From Bacteroides xylanisolvens XB1A (GTDB lineage Bacteria; Bacteroidota; Bacteroidia; Bacteroidales; Bacteroidaceae): a stretch of DNA of 64,000 nucleotides. The position numbers and the translations under genes were made by a program. The notes under the pieces are model-generated. The model saw only the letters and a list, made by a program, of their open reading frames with translations. It made no database searches and was not told where the DNA came from. This document shows, piece by piece, positions 38,963-47,484 of the stretch. Every line of letters starts with the position of its first letter. Positions within the stretch are counted from its first letter, which is position 1. The stretch lies in NCBI RefSeq assembly GCF_000210075.1, contig NC_021017.1, positions 5,452,075-5,516,074 of the forward strand, written 5' to 3'.

Positions 38963-40198
38963 TTACTTTTTAAGGTTGAAGCGATAGACGATAGAAAGCC
39001 CCATGCGGGTGATGCCCCAGTAGTTCTTCGTCCGTGTGTCTATCCGTGCGCCGTTGTCTATATTATAATAGGTGTCGTACTTCATGTTGGCATAGCCTGC
39101 ACCGAGGGTAAATTCTCCCGCCCAATGTCCGCCGAGCGGCAACAGATAACCATAGCTGACGCCCGCGCCCAGCAACGGACGGTCGGCGTCTTGATAACGG
39201 TCGCGATTCCACTTCACATTGAACCAGCCTACGTGGGCATGAAGACCGAAGAAATGTCCCGAGCCGGGCTTCGAGAGCCAGTAACGGGCTTCGGGTTGCA
39301 GGGTGAAGGTCTTCACGGCATGTTTACCGCTGATGTGCCACGGACACCACAATATCGGCAACTCTACGGAAAGATGCTTGCCGACCTGCACTTCCGCCGC
39401 CACGTTCATAATCGTGCCCGCCCAAGCGGCAAGGTTGGTTTTCACGCCAAGGTAACGACCGTTGGCGGGAAGTGAAGGCGAGGTAGCTGTAGAGGTGGAA
39501 GCGGTGGAAGAAGAAGGAGTAACTGAAGCAGAAGAAGCAACCGAAGTAGAAAGAGCAGTAGCTGCATCGGGTGCAACAGGTGCAGTAGCTGCATCCGGCA
39601 CAACAGCCGTGGCAGCCACGGCGGAAGAGTCAACAGGCTCTTTGTCTCCCTGCAAGGCAACCGGAAGGGCTTCCTGTTGTTCCTGTCGCCTCGCCGCACT
39701 TGCAGGCTCTTGCCGGTTTTGCGGAATCTCGCTTTGGCAATCTTGGAAACCTCGGCAACCTACCACGACGACTTCTCCCCACAAGGGATGAGCCAACGGG
39801 TGGTTGAGTGTCCGGAAATGCCGCTCGCGCAGTCCGTAGTGGTCGATAAGATAGCCTTTCAGATTGTTGGCACGCCAGTAGGCGGCGCGCAGATTCGACT
39901 TTTCATCGTCCCAACTGCCGGAATAGCTCTGCACGTAGAGGGTGTCCTGACGTTTACGAAAGGTGCGCAGCCGTTTCTTCAACTTCCGCAACGACAGTCG
40001 GTTGTCCGCATATTCCGTCTTGAACATCCGGATACGTGAAGGATAGCTGAAAATAATCAGGCTGTCTGCCGAAGGTGAGGAAAGGACGGCAGCATCCGGC
40101 TGACCGCGCAAGGGAACAACCGATAGACATAGCAAAAATGCCAGTACGAAGTAACGGAATGTACTCCACGCTACGTTTTGTTTGTTTTTCATTCTCAT
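38963..40198 (-). CDS. DUF3575 outer-membrane protein of the fimbrial locus
   Basis: This 411-aa secreted protein has a signal peptide ending near residue 32 (a second ATG at 40192 is equally possible). Residues 45-155 resemble an OmpA-like alpha/beta domain, with RIRMFKTEYADNRLSLRKL and WRANNLKGYLIDHYGLRERHF like the OmpA RA-x-x-Vxx-L-GI helix. Residues about 183-243 are a low-complexity Ala/Ser/Thr/Pro linker. Residues 245-411 form a small beta-barrel (GVKTNLAAWAGTIMNVAAEVQVGKHLSVELP and the final IVYRFNLKK), the DUF3575 pattern. It is the first gene of the fimbrial operon, 6 bases before the anchor gene. A role in fimbrial export or tethering is inferred. Confidence 0.75.
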   Translation of the reverse strand: MRMKNKQNVAWSTFRYFVLAFLLCLSVVPLRGQPDAAVLSSPSADSLIIFSYPSRIRMFKTEYADNRLSLRKLKKRLRTFRKRQDTLYVQSYSGSWDDEKSNLRAAYWRANNLKGYLIDHYGLRERHFRTLNHPLAHPLWGEVVVVGCRGFQDCQSEIPQNRQEPASAARRQEQQEALPVALQGDKEPVDSSAVAATAVVPDAATAPVAPDAATALSTSVASSASVTPSSSTASTSTATSPSLPANGRYLGVKTNLAAWAGTIMNVAAEVQVGKHLSVELPILWCPWHISGKHAVKTFTLQPEARYWLSKPGSGHFFGLHAHVGWFNVKWNRDRYQDADRPLLGAGVSYGYLLPLGGHWAGEFTLGAGYANMKYDTYYNIDNGARIDTRTKNYWGITRMGLSIVYRFNLKK

Positions 40199-40758
40199 AC
40201 CTGTAACATAAGATTACAAAAATTTATATACAAGAAAGGCGTAAGTGTCCGTATGCTTATCCGTCAATCGGGGCCTTCGCACTGCCCATACCGTAGATAA
40301 GCAACAGAACACTCACGCCATTGGCGTATATAAAGCTTGTGTATCGTCCCCCTCCCCTCTCCGGACGGAGGGGGAAGCGGGGGCGCAAACAGGCATCCAT
40401 ATAAACAATGGAACGTGAGCATTTGTTGCATTCATCTTCACGGTGACAAGTCAAAGGTGCGAAGTTTGATTGACGAAGATGATATTCTTCAAACGCTTTC
40501 CGTTATCTAAAAATCACGCCCTCTCTCACAAGGGCAGTGACAAAGATAAAGAAAAGCCGAAAAACAGCAAACAATATAGGCTAAACTTTTATTCGCCGAG
40601 GCAAAATAATTATTTCAGCCCGACGAAGGACAAAATGGGAATGGACAGATTCATGGACAAAATAGAGAAGAGGCTGTCAGGAAAAGGCTTGGCGCATACA
40701 AACAGTAAGGGCGACCCGTTTTTTAACGAGCCGCCCTTACTGTTTGTTATCTATCTTT
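40199..40758. other. Intergenic region between the fimbrial operon and the Rpn gene
   Basis: This 560-base gap holds a G/C-rich inverted repeat around 40347-40375 (CCCCTCC against GGAGGGG) and the hairpin at 40700-40745. A possible 105-codon plus-strand frame (40470-40787) is Lys/Asn-rich, overlaps the hairpin and the Rpn 3' end, and is not accepted. A fimbrial promoter should lie near 40200-40260, but I do not see a clean consensus. Confidence 0.4.
40700..40745 (-). terminator. Terminator of the Rpn-family gene
   Basis: Arms 40700-40713 and 40732-40745 pair perfectly over 14 bases, with an inner CGTT/AACG pair. It lies 14 bases past the stop codon on the minus strand. Confidence 0.7.
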
Positions 40759-41583
40759 TCACAATGCCTCAATTTCTTCAGCAGTGAGTCCCGTACATTC
40801 TGAAATTAAATCGATAGCCAAACCTTTGGATTTCATCATACGGGCGGACGATTCTTTTCCTCTCAACATACCTTTCTGTTCGGCAAAGTCCAACGTATTG
40901 AAATAATCGTTATAAACTTTCCATTCCTTCTCATATTGAGCTCTTTCCTCCGGAGTCATATTCGCTTTGGAGGCCATCTTCTCAAGTCGTTCAAAAACGG
41001 CTTTACGTGCCTTGAAAGGCATTCTATCAAGTGTATCCATATGCTTTAATACATAAATCCACCGTTCAAAATCGTTACTACACTCATCCTCTTCTTTGTC
41101 AAAGTTAGGCAGTTCGATAAAAATCTGCCGAAACTTGTTATTGAAAAGCTGTCCTGTATCCCGGTCGGAAAGGATTACATCAGTCCTTATCTTCGCAGGC
41201 ATGTCCTTGTCAATCACAAAGTTCATAAAAAACACTCCGTATACAGCATCCAACCGGAAGTCCCAAGGACCGCTTTTAGCTTGTTGCGTAATCGCACGAG
41301 AGAGGTAGAAGAGAGCACGATCTTTAAAGTAAGGTTGCTCACGATTCTGCATTTCTACGATTATCCGTTCACCTGTGTCAGTCATACAGTAGATATCGTA
41401 GATAATCCCCCGTTCTGTTTTTACTTCCGGCTGCTGTTCGTTGTTAAGGAACTGGATGTCGGTAATCACGTGCTCTCCAGAGAGCAAATCGTTCAAGAAG
41501 TCGATTAATAACTCCTTTTCTACCTCTCTGCCGAATAAAAACTTAAAGCCATAGTCGGTAAAGGGATTAATAAATCTTCCCAT
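40759..41583 (-). CDS. Rpn-family recombination-promoting nuclease/putative transposase
   Basis: This is a PD-(D/E)XK superfamily protein of 274 aa from the ATG at 41583 (MGRFINPFTDYGFKFLFG). The opening motif matches the Bacteroides PD-(D/E)XK transposase-like family. Active-site candidates are D in YDIYCMTDTGERIIVEMQNR with ExQ in place of ExK. The C-terminal part has KGMLRGKESSARMMKSKGLAIDLISECTGLTAEEIEAL, a repeat-like tail typical of this family. Rpn proteins are DNA endonucleases active in RecA-independent recombination. It is a single-gene unit with its own promoter and terminator. Confidence 0.88.
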   Translation of the reverse strand: MGRFINPFTDYGFKFLFGREVEKELLIDFLNDLLSGEHVITDIQFLNNEQQPEVKTERGIIYDIYCMTDTGERIIVEMQNREQPYFKDRALFYLSRAITQQAKSGPWDFRLDAVYGVFFMNFVIDKDMPAKIRTDVILSDRDTGQLFNNKFRQIFIELPNFDKEEDECSNDFERWIYVLKHMDTLDRMPFKARKAVFERLEKMASKANMTPEERAQYEKEWKVYNDYFNTLDFAEQKGMLRGKESSARMMKSKGLAIDLISECTGLTAEEIEAL

Positions 41584-41613
41584 TATTAATGTATTGGTTG
41601 TGTATATTGACAA

Positions 41614-41645
41614 CAAAGATAGACATTTTTTGTTTAATGATGAAA
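41614..41645 (-). promoter_or_regulatory. Bacteroides promoter of the Rpn-family gene
   Basis: On the minus strand TATCTTTG (41621 to 41614) is an exact -7 box. A near-consensus TTTC (41645-41642) lies 20 bases upstream of it. The start codon is 31 bases downstream. Confidence 0.6.
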
Positions 41646-41685
41646 GTTCCGGGTTAATATTGCTGAATGACTGGAAGAACCGATT

Positions 41686-43701
41686 CTATAAATCTTCCCC
41701 TGCCATAATGTGACGGATTTCCGCATCAGTGTCCGAACCTTCGGGCAGACCAAGCTTCACACGGATGCGGTATCGGGTTTTGGACACACTTGCCACGCTG
41801 ATGCCGAGCGTCCGCGCCAGTTCTTCGTTGGATTGTTTGAGCAGAACCAACATACAAAACAGTTCCTCGCTACGTGTCACCGCCGGACAGGCTTCACGAA
41901 GATGCAGCAGCGCCGACGGATAGACGGACAAAAAGGCGTTACGGAAATCCTCTTCTTCCTTACGGGTGAGCAAGTGGGATTGCAGGCTTTCCATCACGCT
42001 GTCAAGTTCGCACGTGTTGCGGTGGCGCGCCTGGATATCAGAAAGCTGGCAGATAAGGGAGCGGTTGCGTTCGTACAAGTCCTGACGGGCGGCTATCAGT
42101 TCGTGAAGCCTGCTTTCCTGATCACGCAACCGTTCGTCAGCCCGCTCATGTTCCTGCGCCTCGAGCTGCCACCGGAGCCGCAGATTGCGGTGGCGCATCA
42201 CCATCCAGCCGGCTATAAAAAAGACGAGTAGCAATGCACACACTCCGGCTATGGAATATACATGCAACAGGGTATCCTGAAGACGGACTTCGGCAGTCAG
42301 CAGACGATTCTCCTGTTCTTTCTTCTGTGTTTCGAAACGGATATTTGCCGATGCCAACTGGCGTATCTTGTCTTTGCGGGTCACCGAATCTCTCATCATC
42401 CGGTATTCGGGAAAGACGGTGAGCATATCCGCTGCCCGCCCCGTGTGGCGATAGCCTTCCATTAACAATTCCGCCGCTTCCGAAGCAGGGTGAAGCTCGG
42501 ATATATCTTTCAACTCGCCAATAGATTTCCGAAGCAGGGGGATTGCCTCCAACCATTTACCGGCGCGGACAAGGGTGGCACCGTAATAATAGTCATAATA
42601 TGGCAGGCGATGACGGGGAACTTTACCTTCAAGTGCGGCAAAGCCTCTCAAAGCCACATTCACAGAGTCGGGAAAGGCGGCAAGGTAATACATCCGGTCT
42701 ATCTGCACCATCAAATGATAGTAGTCGTTCTTCGTCCGGTCAAAGCAACTGTCGGCCTGCGCAAGAACCAGGAGTGCGGAGTCGGGGCGATTCAGATTGT
42801 TGTGTATCTCCGCCTTCGCAATGAAGAAACGACCTATCAAGTTATTGTCAACTTCGGCACGTGCCGGCTCGCCCGTTCCTACGGCACAATAGCGAAACGC
42901 TTCATCATAGAGCCCGAGCAGGCGGTAGGCTTCCGTCAGAATCTCCGCCGCCACTAGCTTGCCGTGATAGCTGCCCGACTTCTCACATAGACGGATAGCT
43001 TCACGACAGAGGGAGATACTTTCTTCATACTTCCCCTGCTGAAGGTATATATCGGCAAGCCGCCCGATAGCTTGTGGATAAAGCCAATAGTTGCTTAGGC
43101 CCGAGCGTTCTGCCACTCGGCAGGCTCTACGGAAAGCGGACTCGGCACGAGTGCTGATAGTGTCGACACCCATATAGGTGATGCCTGCCGTAGCTGTACA
43201 AAATATCTCGCTCAACGGGTCGTTGTTCTCATCTTTCAGTGCCATCGCCCGGTTGAGATAGTCCACCGCCTCCGCATGGCGGTCGAGCGCCATAAGCATC
43301 TGCGCCTTTACCACCCACAGTTCCCTGCGGCAATAACGGGAGACAACGGGGTGTTTCGCCCGCTCCAACGAATCAAAATACTGATAGCCGGACTCAAAGT
43401 TCATCATCAGATTGAAGTATATCATTAACCGGCGGAGAGATTCGGAAGATAAACGGCGCAATTCTTCGGTAGTGAGCACATCGTCCACCGGAAGCCGGAA
43501 CACGGAATCAAGCGGCGGGAAAGCCAGACTTTCCTTCTCCTCCTTAATCAAGCGGATACCACGCCCCAATGTACGAAGACTGTCGGTATAGAATGTGGGA
43601 GAAACGGCAGGATGTTCCCGCTGCATGTCAGAAGGTCGGTTGCAACTCCACACAGCCGTCAGCATAAAAAAAACGAAGAATATGTAGGTGGATTTAATCA
43701 T
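41686..43701 (-). CDS. TPR-containing membrane regulator with LuxR-like HTH
   Basis: This is a predicted one-component membrane regulator of 671 aa from the ATG at 43701 (MIKSTYIFF). The signal-like segment ends in VWSC (Cys20), so the N-terminus may be lipidated. About 400 periplasmic residues form TPR-type helices (for example YPQAIGRLADIYLQQGKYEESISLCREAI). A transmembrane helix (about 482-503) is followed by a coiled coil with ERADERLRDQESRLHELIA and the C-terminal HTH (about 620-650: SNEELARTLGISVASVSKTRYRIRVKLGL). Such TPR-TM-HTH proteins occur next to fimbrial genes in Bacteroidetes and may control the operon downstream. That is inference from proximity. The higher G+C content matches the fimbrial block. 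Confidence 0.8.
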   Translation of the reverse strand: MIKSTYIFFVFFMLTAVWSCNRPSDMQREHPAVSPTFYTDSLRTLGRGIRLIKEEKESLAFPPLDSVFRLPVDDVLTTEELRRLSSESLRRLMIYFNLMMNFESGYQYFDSLERAKHPVVSRYCRRELWVVKAQMLMALDRHAEAVDYLNRAMALKDENNDPLSEIFCTATAGITYMGVDTISTRAESAFRRACRVAERSGLSNYWLYPQAIGRLADIYLQQGKYEESISLCREAIRLCEKSGSYHGKLVAAEILTEAYRLLGLYDEAFRYCAVGTGEPARAEVDNNLIGRFFIAKAEIHNNLNRPDSALLVLAQADSCFDRTKNDYYHLMVQIDRMYYLAAFPDSVNVALRGFAALEGKVPRHRLPYYDYYYGATLVRAGKWLEAIPLLRKSIGELKDISELHPASEAAELLMEGYRHTGRAADMLTVFPEYRMMRDSVTRKDKIRQLASANIRFETQKKEQENRLLTAEVRLQDTLLHVYSIAGVCALLLVFFIAGWMVMRHRNLRLRWQLEAQEHERADERLRDQESRLHELIAARQDLYERNRSLICQLSDIQARHRNTCELDSVMESLQSHLLTRKEEEDFRNAFLSVYPSALLHLREACPAVTRSEELFCMLVLLKQSNEELARTLGISVASVSKTRYRIRVKLGLPEGSDTDAEIRHIMAGEDL

Positions 43702-43731
43702 AGATATGCATTGTATGTTTGTTTGCCGACA

Positions 43732-43739
43732 CAAATATA
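43732..43739 (-). promoter_or_regulatory. Bacteroides -7 box for the TPR-HTH regulator
   Basis: TATATTTG on the minus strand is an exact match, 31 bases before the start codon. A -33 box is not evident. Confidence 0.45.
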
Positions 43740-43780
43740 GCATTTTCATTAAAACAGTGCATTTTCACACATAGTTTTTT

Positions 43781-43788
43781 TATCTTTG
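43781..43788 (+). promoter_or_regulatory. Bacteroides -7 box for the DUF5106 gene
   Basis: TATCTTTG is an exact match to TAnnTTTG, 37 bases before the ATG at 43825. The -33 element is weak. Confidence 0.45.
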
Positions 43789-43824
43789 CTCACCAATAGT
43801 AAATTGAAAACAATTCAGCAAGTT

Positions 43825-44769
43825 ATGAGAACAAATATAAATCTTATCCCAGTCTTCTGTATTCTACTGCTTTGCGCCTGTAAAAGCGGGAATGCATCCA
43901 GCCAAAACTCCCAAGAAGCTCCCAAAGATACCATTACCTCCTTTACGCTACCTGCCATCCCGCCAATGCTGACAGCACCCGAGCTACGGGCAGATTTCCT
44001 AGTAAAGCACTATTGGGATAACGTAAACTTTGCCGATACCAATTATGTCCATCATCCCGAAGTGACCGAACAAGCTTGGGCGGACTATTGTGATATACTG
44101 AATCATGTCCCTTTGGAAACTGCACAGCAAGCTATACAGAAAACAATCGAACGGACAAATGTGAATAAGAAAGTATTCACTTACATCACTGATTTGGCAG
44201 ACAAATATCTGTACGACCCTAACTCCCCGATGCGTAACGAAGAGTTTTATATCCCTGTACTGGATGCCATGTTGGCTTCTCCCGTACTGGAAGAAATAGA
44301 AAAGGTACGTCCCAAAGCCCGTCGCGAACTGGCTCAGAAAAACCGTATCGGAACCAAAGCACTGAATTTTAACTATACATTAGCTTCCGGCGCACAGGGT
44401 TCTCTTTATCAACAAAAATCGGACTATACCTTACTATTTATCAATAACCCGGGATGCCATGCCTGCACGGAGACAATCGAAGCATTAAAAAACGCCCCTA
44501 TCATCAATCAACTTCTGGAACAAAAGAGACTAACAGTCCTCTCCATTTATCCCGACGAAGAGTTGGACGAATGGCGAAAACACCTAAATGAATTCCCCAA
44601 AGAATGGGTTAACGGATATGATAAAACCTTCGCTATCAAGGAACAACAACTGTATGACCTGAAAGCCATCCCTACCCTCTACCTCCTAAACAAGGATAAG
44701 ACAGTACTTCTGAAAGATGCTCCCGCGCAAACCATCGAAGAATACCTGCTAATGAAAGGCGAACAATAA
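43825..44769 (+). CDS. DUF5106/thioredoxin-like lipoprotein
   Basis: This is a predicted periplasm-facing thiol-disulfide protein. From the ATG at 43825 the signal peptide has the lipobox LLLCAC (Cys19). Residues 45-190 are helical and match the DUF5106 type (MLTAPELRADFLVKHYWDNVNFADT). The C-terminal domain is thioredoxin-like with Cys211-His-Ala-Cys214 (NNPGCHACTET), followed by the cis-Pro segment AIPTLYLLNKDK. Both active-site Cys are present, so redox activity is plausible. It is divergent from the TPR regulator, and its downstream end meets the palindromic element. Confidence 0.85.
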   Translation: MRTNINLIPVFCILLLCACKSGNASSQNSQEAPKDTITSFTLPAIPPMLTAPELRADFLVKHYWDNVNFADTNYVHHPEVTEQAWADYCDILNHVPLETAQQAIQKTIERTNVNKKVFTYITDLADKYLYDPNSPMRNEEFYIPVLDAMLASPVLEEIEKVRPKARRELAQKNRIGTKALNFNYTLASGAQGSLYQQKSDYTLLFINNPGCHACTETIEALKNAPIINQLLEQKRLTVLSIYPDEELDEWRKHLNEFPKEWVNGYDKTFAIKEQQLYDLKAIPTLYLLNKDKTVLLKDAPAQTIEEYLLMKGEQ

Positions 44770-44831
44770 GCCCCCACGCCGCCCACACACGTGCCACGCC
44801 ACACCGCCCACCCCGCATGGTCTCCCGACCT

Positions 44832-45006
44832 CGTTTTTTCAGCGTCAAGCGCAGGTGTTTTCTTCGGCGTCAAAAAGGGCAGACTGTTTGAGCGTAGCGA
44901 GTTTCTGCCCTTTAGCCGAAGGAAGCACCGGAGTAGCTGAAAAAACGCAGCCTTGATCCTTTCTTTTTGGTTCTTTCTCTTTCGTATCAAGACGAAAGAA
45001 AAAGAA
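44832..45006. repeat. Nested inverted-repeat element plus adjacent hairpin
   Basis: Three nested stems enclose one another. These are 44832-44843 with 44936-44947 (12 bp perfect), 44854-44868 with 44915-44929 (15 bp with two G-U pairs), and 44874-44883 with 44904-44913 (10 bp perfect). A separate hairpin follows: 44971-44985 with 44992-45006, 14 of 15 pairs. The order resembles a palindromic mobile or REP-like unit. Confidence 0.75.
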
Positions 45007-45012
45007 CATCCC

Positions 45013-45044
45013 TTTGGAAAAAACAAATAAACTCCCTATCTTTG
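45013..45044 (+). promoter_or_regulatory. Consensus Bacteroides promoter of the cobalamin operon
   Basis: TTTG at 45013-45016 and TATCTTTG at 45037-45044 are exact matches with 20 bases between them. Transcription is expected to start near 45051, at the 5' edge of the riboswitch. Confidence 0.85.
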
Positions 45045-45050
45045 TCGCGC

Positions 45051-45235
45051 ATTGGTTTGCGACTCCCATGCGGGGGAAGCAATTAAAAGGGAATCAGGTG
45101 CAAGTCCTGAACAGTCCCGCTGCTGTAAGTTCCATATAAGTTACAAGCAATTCACTCATTGCCACTGGAGACCAATCCGGGAAGGCGTTTGTAACAGGAA
45201 TAAGTCAGAAGACCTACCATGCAAATAAGTTTCAC
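45051..45235 (+). promoter_or_regulatory. Cobalamin (adenosylcobalamin-type) riboswitch
   Basis: The conserved elements are in order: GGTGCAAGTCCTG with CAGTCCCGCTGCTGTAA (about 45098-45130), GCCACTGG (about 45161-45168), GGGAAGGCG, and AGTCAGAAGACCTACC (about 45206-45221). This is the B12-box signature. It controls the downstream btuB operon, and a terminator hairpin lies 120 bases beyond. Confidence 0.93.
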
Positions 45236-45355
45236 TGCTTTCGAGGAAAAAGCGTTGAGTCTAATGAACCGGACAAGTCGTCTATCATTTCATTCATCAC
45301 TCTGATTCAGAGAAAGTGTGTTAAAACGGATAAACTCTGCCAAGTTTATTTATGC

Positions 45356-45390
45356 GTGTCCGGTCGAAGGGATTTCGCCCGGACACTTTT
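45356..45390 (+). terminator. Terminator in the expression platform of the cobalamin riboswitch
   Basis: GTGTCCGG (45356-45363) pairs with CCGGACAC (45379-45386), with an inner CGAA/TTCG pair and TTTT at 45387-45390. It ends 28 bases before the btuB ATG. CCGGACA at 45269-45275 could pair with 45357-45363 instead and act as antiterminator. Confidence 0.7.
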
Positions 45391-45418
45391 AAACAGTAAC
45401 AGACTGAAAAAGGAATAA

Positions 45419-47461
45419 ATGAAGAAAAGAACATTTAATAAAGTGATCTTTGCAGCATTCAGCTGCCAATTCTTATCCATACCACTTTTTGCACAACAGC
45501 AAAAGGTAGATACGACACATACATATTCTATTCCCGAAATAACAGTATCAGATATCTATCAGACCCGCGAAGTACGCTCAACCGCTCCCCTGCAAGTCTT
45601 CTCCAAAGACGCCCTGAAAAACCTGCACGCCCTGCAAGTCTCCGACGCGGTGAAACACTTTGCCGGAGTGACCGTAAAAGATTACGGAGGTATCGGCGGA
45701 CTGAAAACAGTATCCATACGAAGCCTGGGAGCCCAACATACCGCTGTCGGTTATGACGGAATCACCCTGACCGACTGCCAAACCGGACAAATAGATATCG
45801 GGCGTTTCTCTCTCGACAACGTAGACCGCCTTTCTCTAAACAACGGACAAAGCGATAACATCTTCCAACCTGCCCGCTTCTTCGCGTCAGCAGGCATATT
45901 GAATATACAGACACTCACGCCGCTATTCACCAAAGGCAAAAAGACCAATATAGCTGGAGCTTTCAAAACCGGCTCCTGGGGATTAATCAATCCCTCCCTG
46001 CTACTGGAACAACAATTCAATAAGACATGGAGCATGTCAGCCAATGGCGAATGGATGTCCTCCGACGGACATTATCCGTACACACTACATTATGGAAATG
46101 CGGCAGAAGACCTGTCCTCACGTGAAAAACGAAAGAATACAGACGTACAGACATTCCGTGCCGAAGCCGGACTTTACGGCAACTTCTCCGATAAAGAACA
46201 ATGGCGGTTGAAAGCCTACTACTTTCAGTCCTCCCGGGGACTACCCAAAGCTACAACCTTCTATAACGACCATTCCACACAACACTTGTGGGATAAAAAC
46301 ACATTCATACAAAGTCAATACAAGAAAGAATTCAGCCGGCAATGGGTGTTCCAAACCTCTGCCAAGTGGAATTGGAGCTATCAACGTTATCTGGACCCCG
46401 ATACCAAGAACTCTTTAAAGAAAACGGAAAACAGCTATTACCAGCAGGAATATTACCTTTCCGCCTCTGTATTATACAGACTGTTGAGCAACCTCTCTTT
46501 CTCACTTTCCACAGACGGAAGCATCAACACCATGAACGCCGATCTAGCCAACTTTGTACACCCCACACGTTACTCATGGCTGACAGCATTCGCCGGAAAA
46601 TACGTAAATGACTGGTTAACAATCTCCGCATCCGCATTGGCAACCGTTATCAATGAAGATGTGAAAAAAGGCGGTAGTGCCGGCAATCACCGTAAGCTAA
46701 CCCCTTATGTAAGTGCCGCTTTCAAACCTTTCCAGCATGAAGAATTCCGCATCCGCTTCTTCTATAAAGACATTTTCCGTCTGGCAAGTTTCAACGACTT
46801 ATATTACGAAGAAGTAGGCAACACCCAACTAAAGCCGGAAAAGGCCAAACAATACAACATCGGACTGACATACAATAAAAATGTATGCCCGTTCCTACCC
46901 TATCTGTCAGTAACCGTTGACGCCTATTATAACAAAGTGACAGATAAAATTATCGCCTACCCTACCAAAAACCTTGCCGTATGGAGCATGAAGAATCTGG
47001 GTGAAGTTGACATCAAAGGCATTGATGCCACAGGAAGCCTGTCCCTCCAACCTTGGGATAAAATACGCATCAACCTCTCGGGTAACTACACATACCAACG
47101 AGCATTAGATGTCACCCCGCCCGATCCGAACACGTATGAATCGACATACAAACATCAAATAGCCTACACTCCCCGCGTCTCCGCTTCGGGACAGGCAGGC
47201 GTCGAAACACCGTGGATCAATCTGTCTTATTCATTCCTTTTTTCCGGAAAACGCTATGCATTAGGACAAAACATTGCCGAAAACCGATTGGATAGTTATA
47301 GCGACCACAGCATTTCTGCAAACCGTGACTTTCAGATCAGAAAAATCACTACCTCTTTCAGCGTGGAAGTATTGAACCTGATGGATAAGAATTACGAGAT
47401 TGTGAAATATTTCCCAATGCCCGGACGATCCGTAAGGGCGACAATAAAAATAAGATATTAA
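45419..47461 (+). CDS. btuB: BtuB-type TonB-dependent cobalamin receptor
   Basis: This is an outer-membrane transporter for vitamin B12, 680 aa. The signal peptide ends near residue 25 (PLFAQQ). The plug (about residues 38-165) contains SIPEITVSDIYQTREVRS and the conserved IRSLGAQHTAVGYDGITLTDCQTGQIDIGRF. The barrel ends with MPGRSVRATIKIRY, the aromatic terminal strand. The upstream riboswitch fixes the ligand class. It is followed 23 bases later by a surface-lipoprotein gene of BtuG type, matching the known BtuB-BtuG pairs of Bacteroides. Cobalamin uptake is strongly supported by context; specificity for a given corrinoid is not. Confidence 0.93.
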   Translation: MKKRTFNKVIFAAFSCQFLSIPLFAQQQKVDTTHTYSIPEITVSDIYQTREVRSTAPLQVFSKDALKNLHALQVSDAVKHFAGVTVKDYGGIGGLKTVSIRSLGAQHTAVGYDGITLTDCQTGQIDIGRFSLDNVDRLSLNNGQSDNIFQPARFFASAGILNIQTLTPLFTKGKKTNIAGAFKTGSWGLINPSLLLEQQFNKTWSMSANGEWMSSDGHYPYTLHYGNAAEDLSSREKRKNTDVQTFRAEAGLYGNFSDKEQWRLKAYYFQSSRGLPKATTFYNDHSTQHLWDKNTFIQSQYKKEFSRQWVFQTSAKWNWSYQRYLDPDTKNSLKKTENSYYQQEYYLSASVLYRLLSNLSFSLSTDGSINTMNADLANFVHPTRYSWLTAFAGKYVNDWLTISASALATVINEDVKKGGSAGNHRKLTPYVSAAFKPFQHEEFRIRFFYKDIFRLASFNDLYYEEVGNTQLKPEKAKQYNIGLTYNKNVCPFLPYLSVTVDAYYNKVTDKIIAYPTKNLAVWSMKNLGEVDIKGIDATGSLSLQPWDKIRINLSGNYTYQRALDVTPPDPNTYESTYKHQIAYTPRVSASGQAGVETPWINLSYSFLFSGKRYALGQNIAENRLDSYSDHSISANRDFQIRKITTSFSVEVLNLMDKNYEIVKYFPMPGRSVRATIKIRY

Positions 47462-47484
47462 CTATTATAAAGTAAGATATTGAC

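Larger units (their letters stand above)
44770..45418. other. Leader region with palindrome, promoter, riboswitch and terminator
   Basis: This 649-base gap holds, in order, a nested palindrome (44832-44947), a second hairpin (44971-45006), a consensus promoter (45013-45044), a cobalamin riboswitch (about 45051-45235) and a terminator hairpin (45356-45390), then btuB. Each is entered separately. Confidence 0.7.

Noticed and set aside
40470..40787. 105-codon plus-strand frame
   Set aside because: It overlaps the terminator hairpin and the 3' end of the Rpn gene, has no family resemblance, and is Lys/Asn-rich noise.
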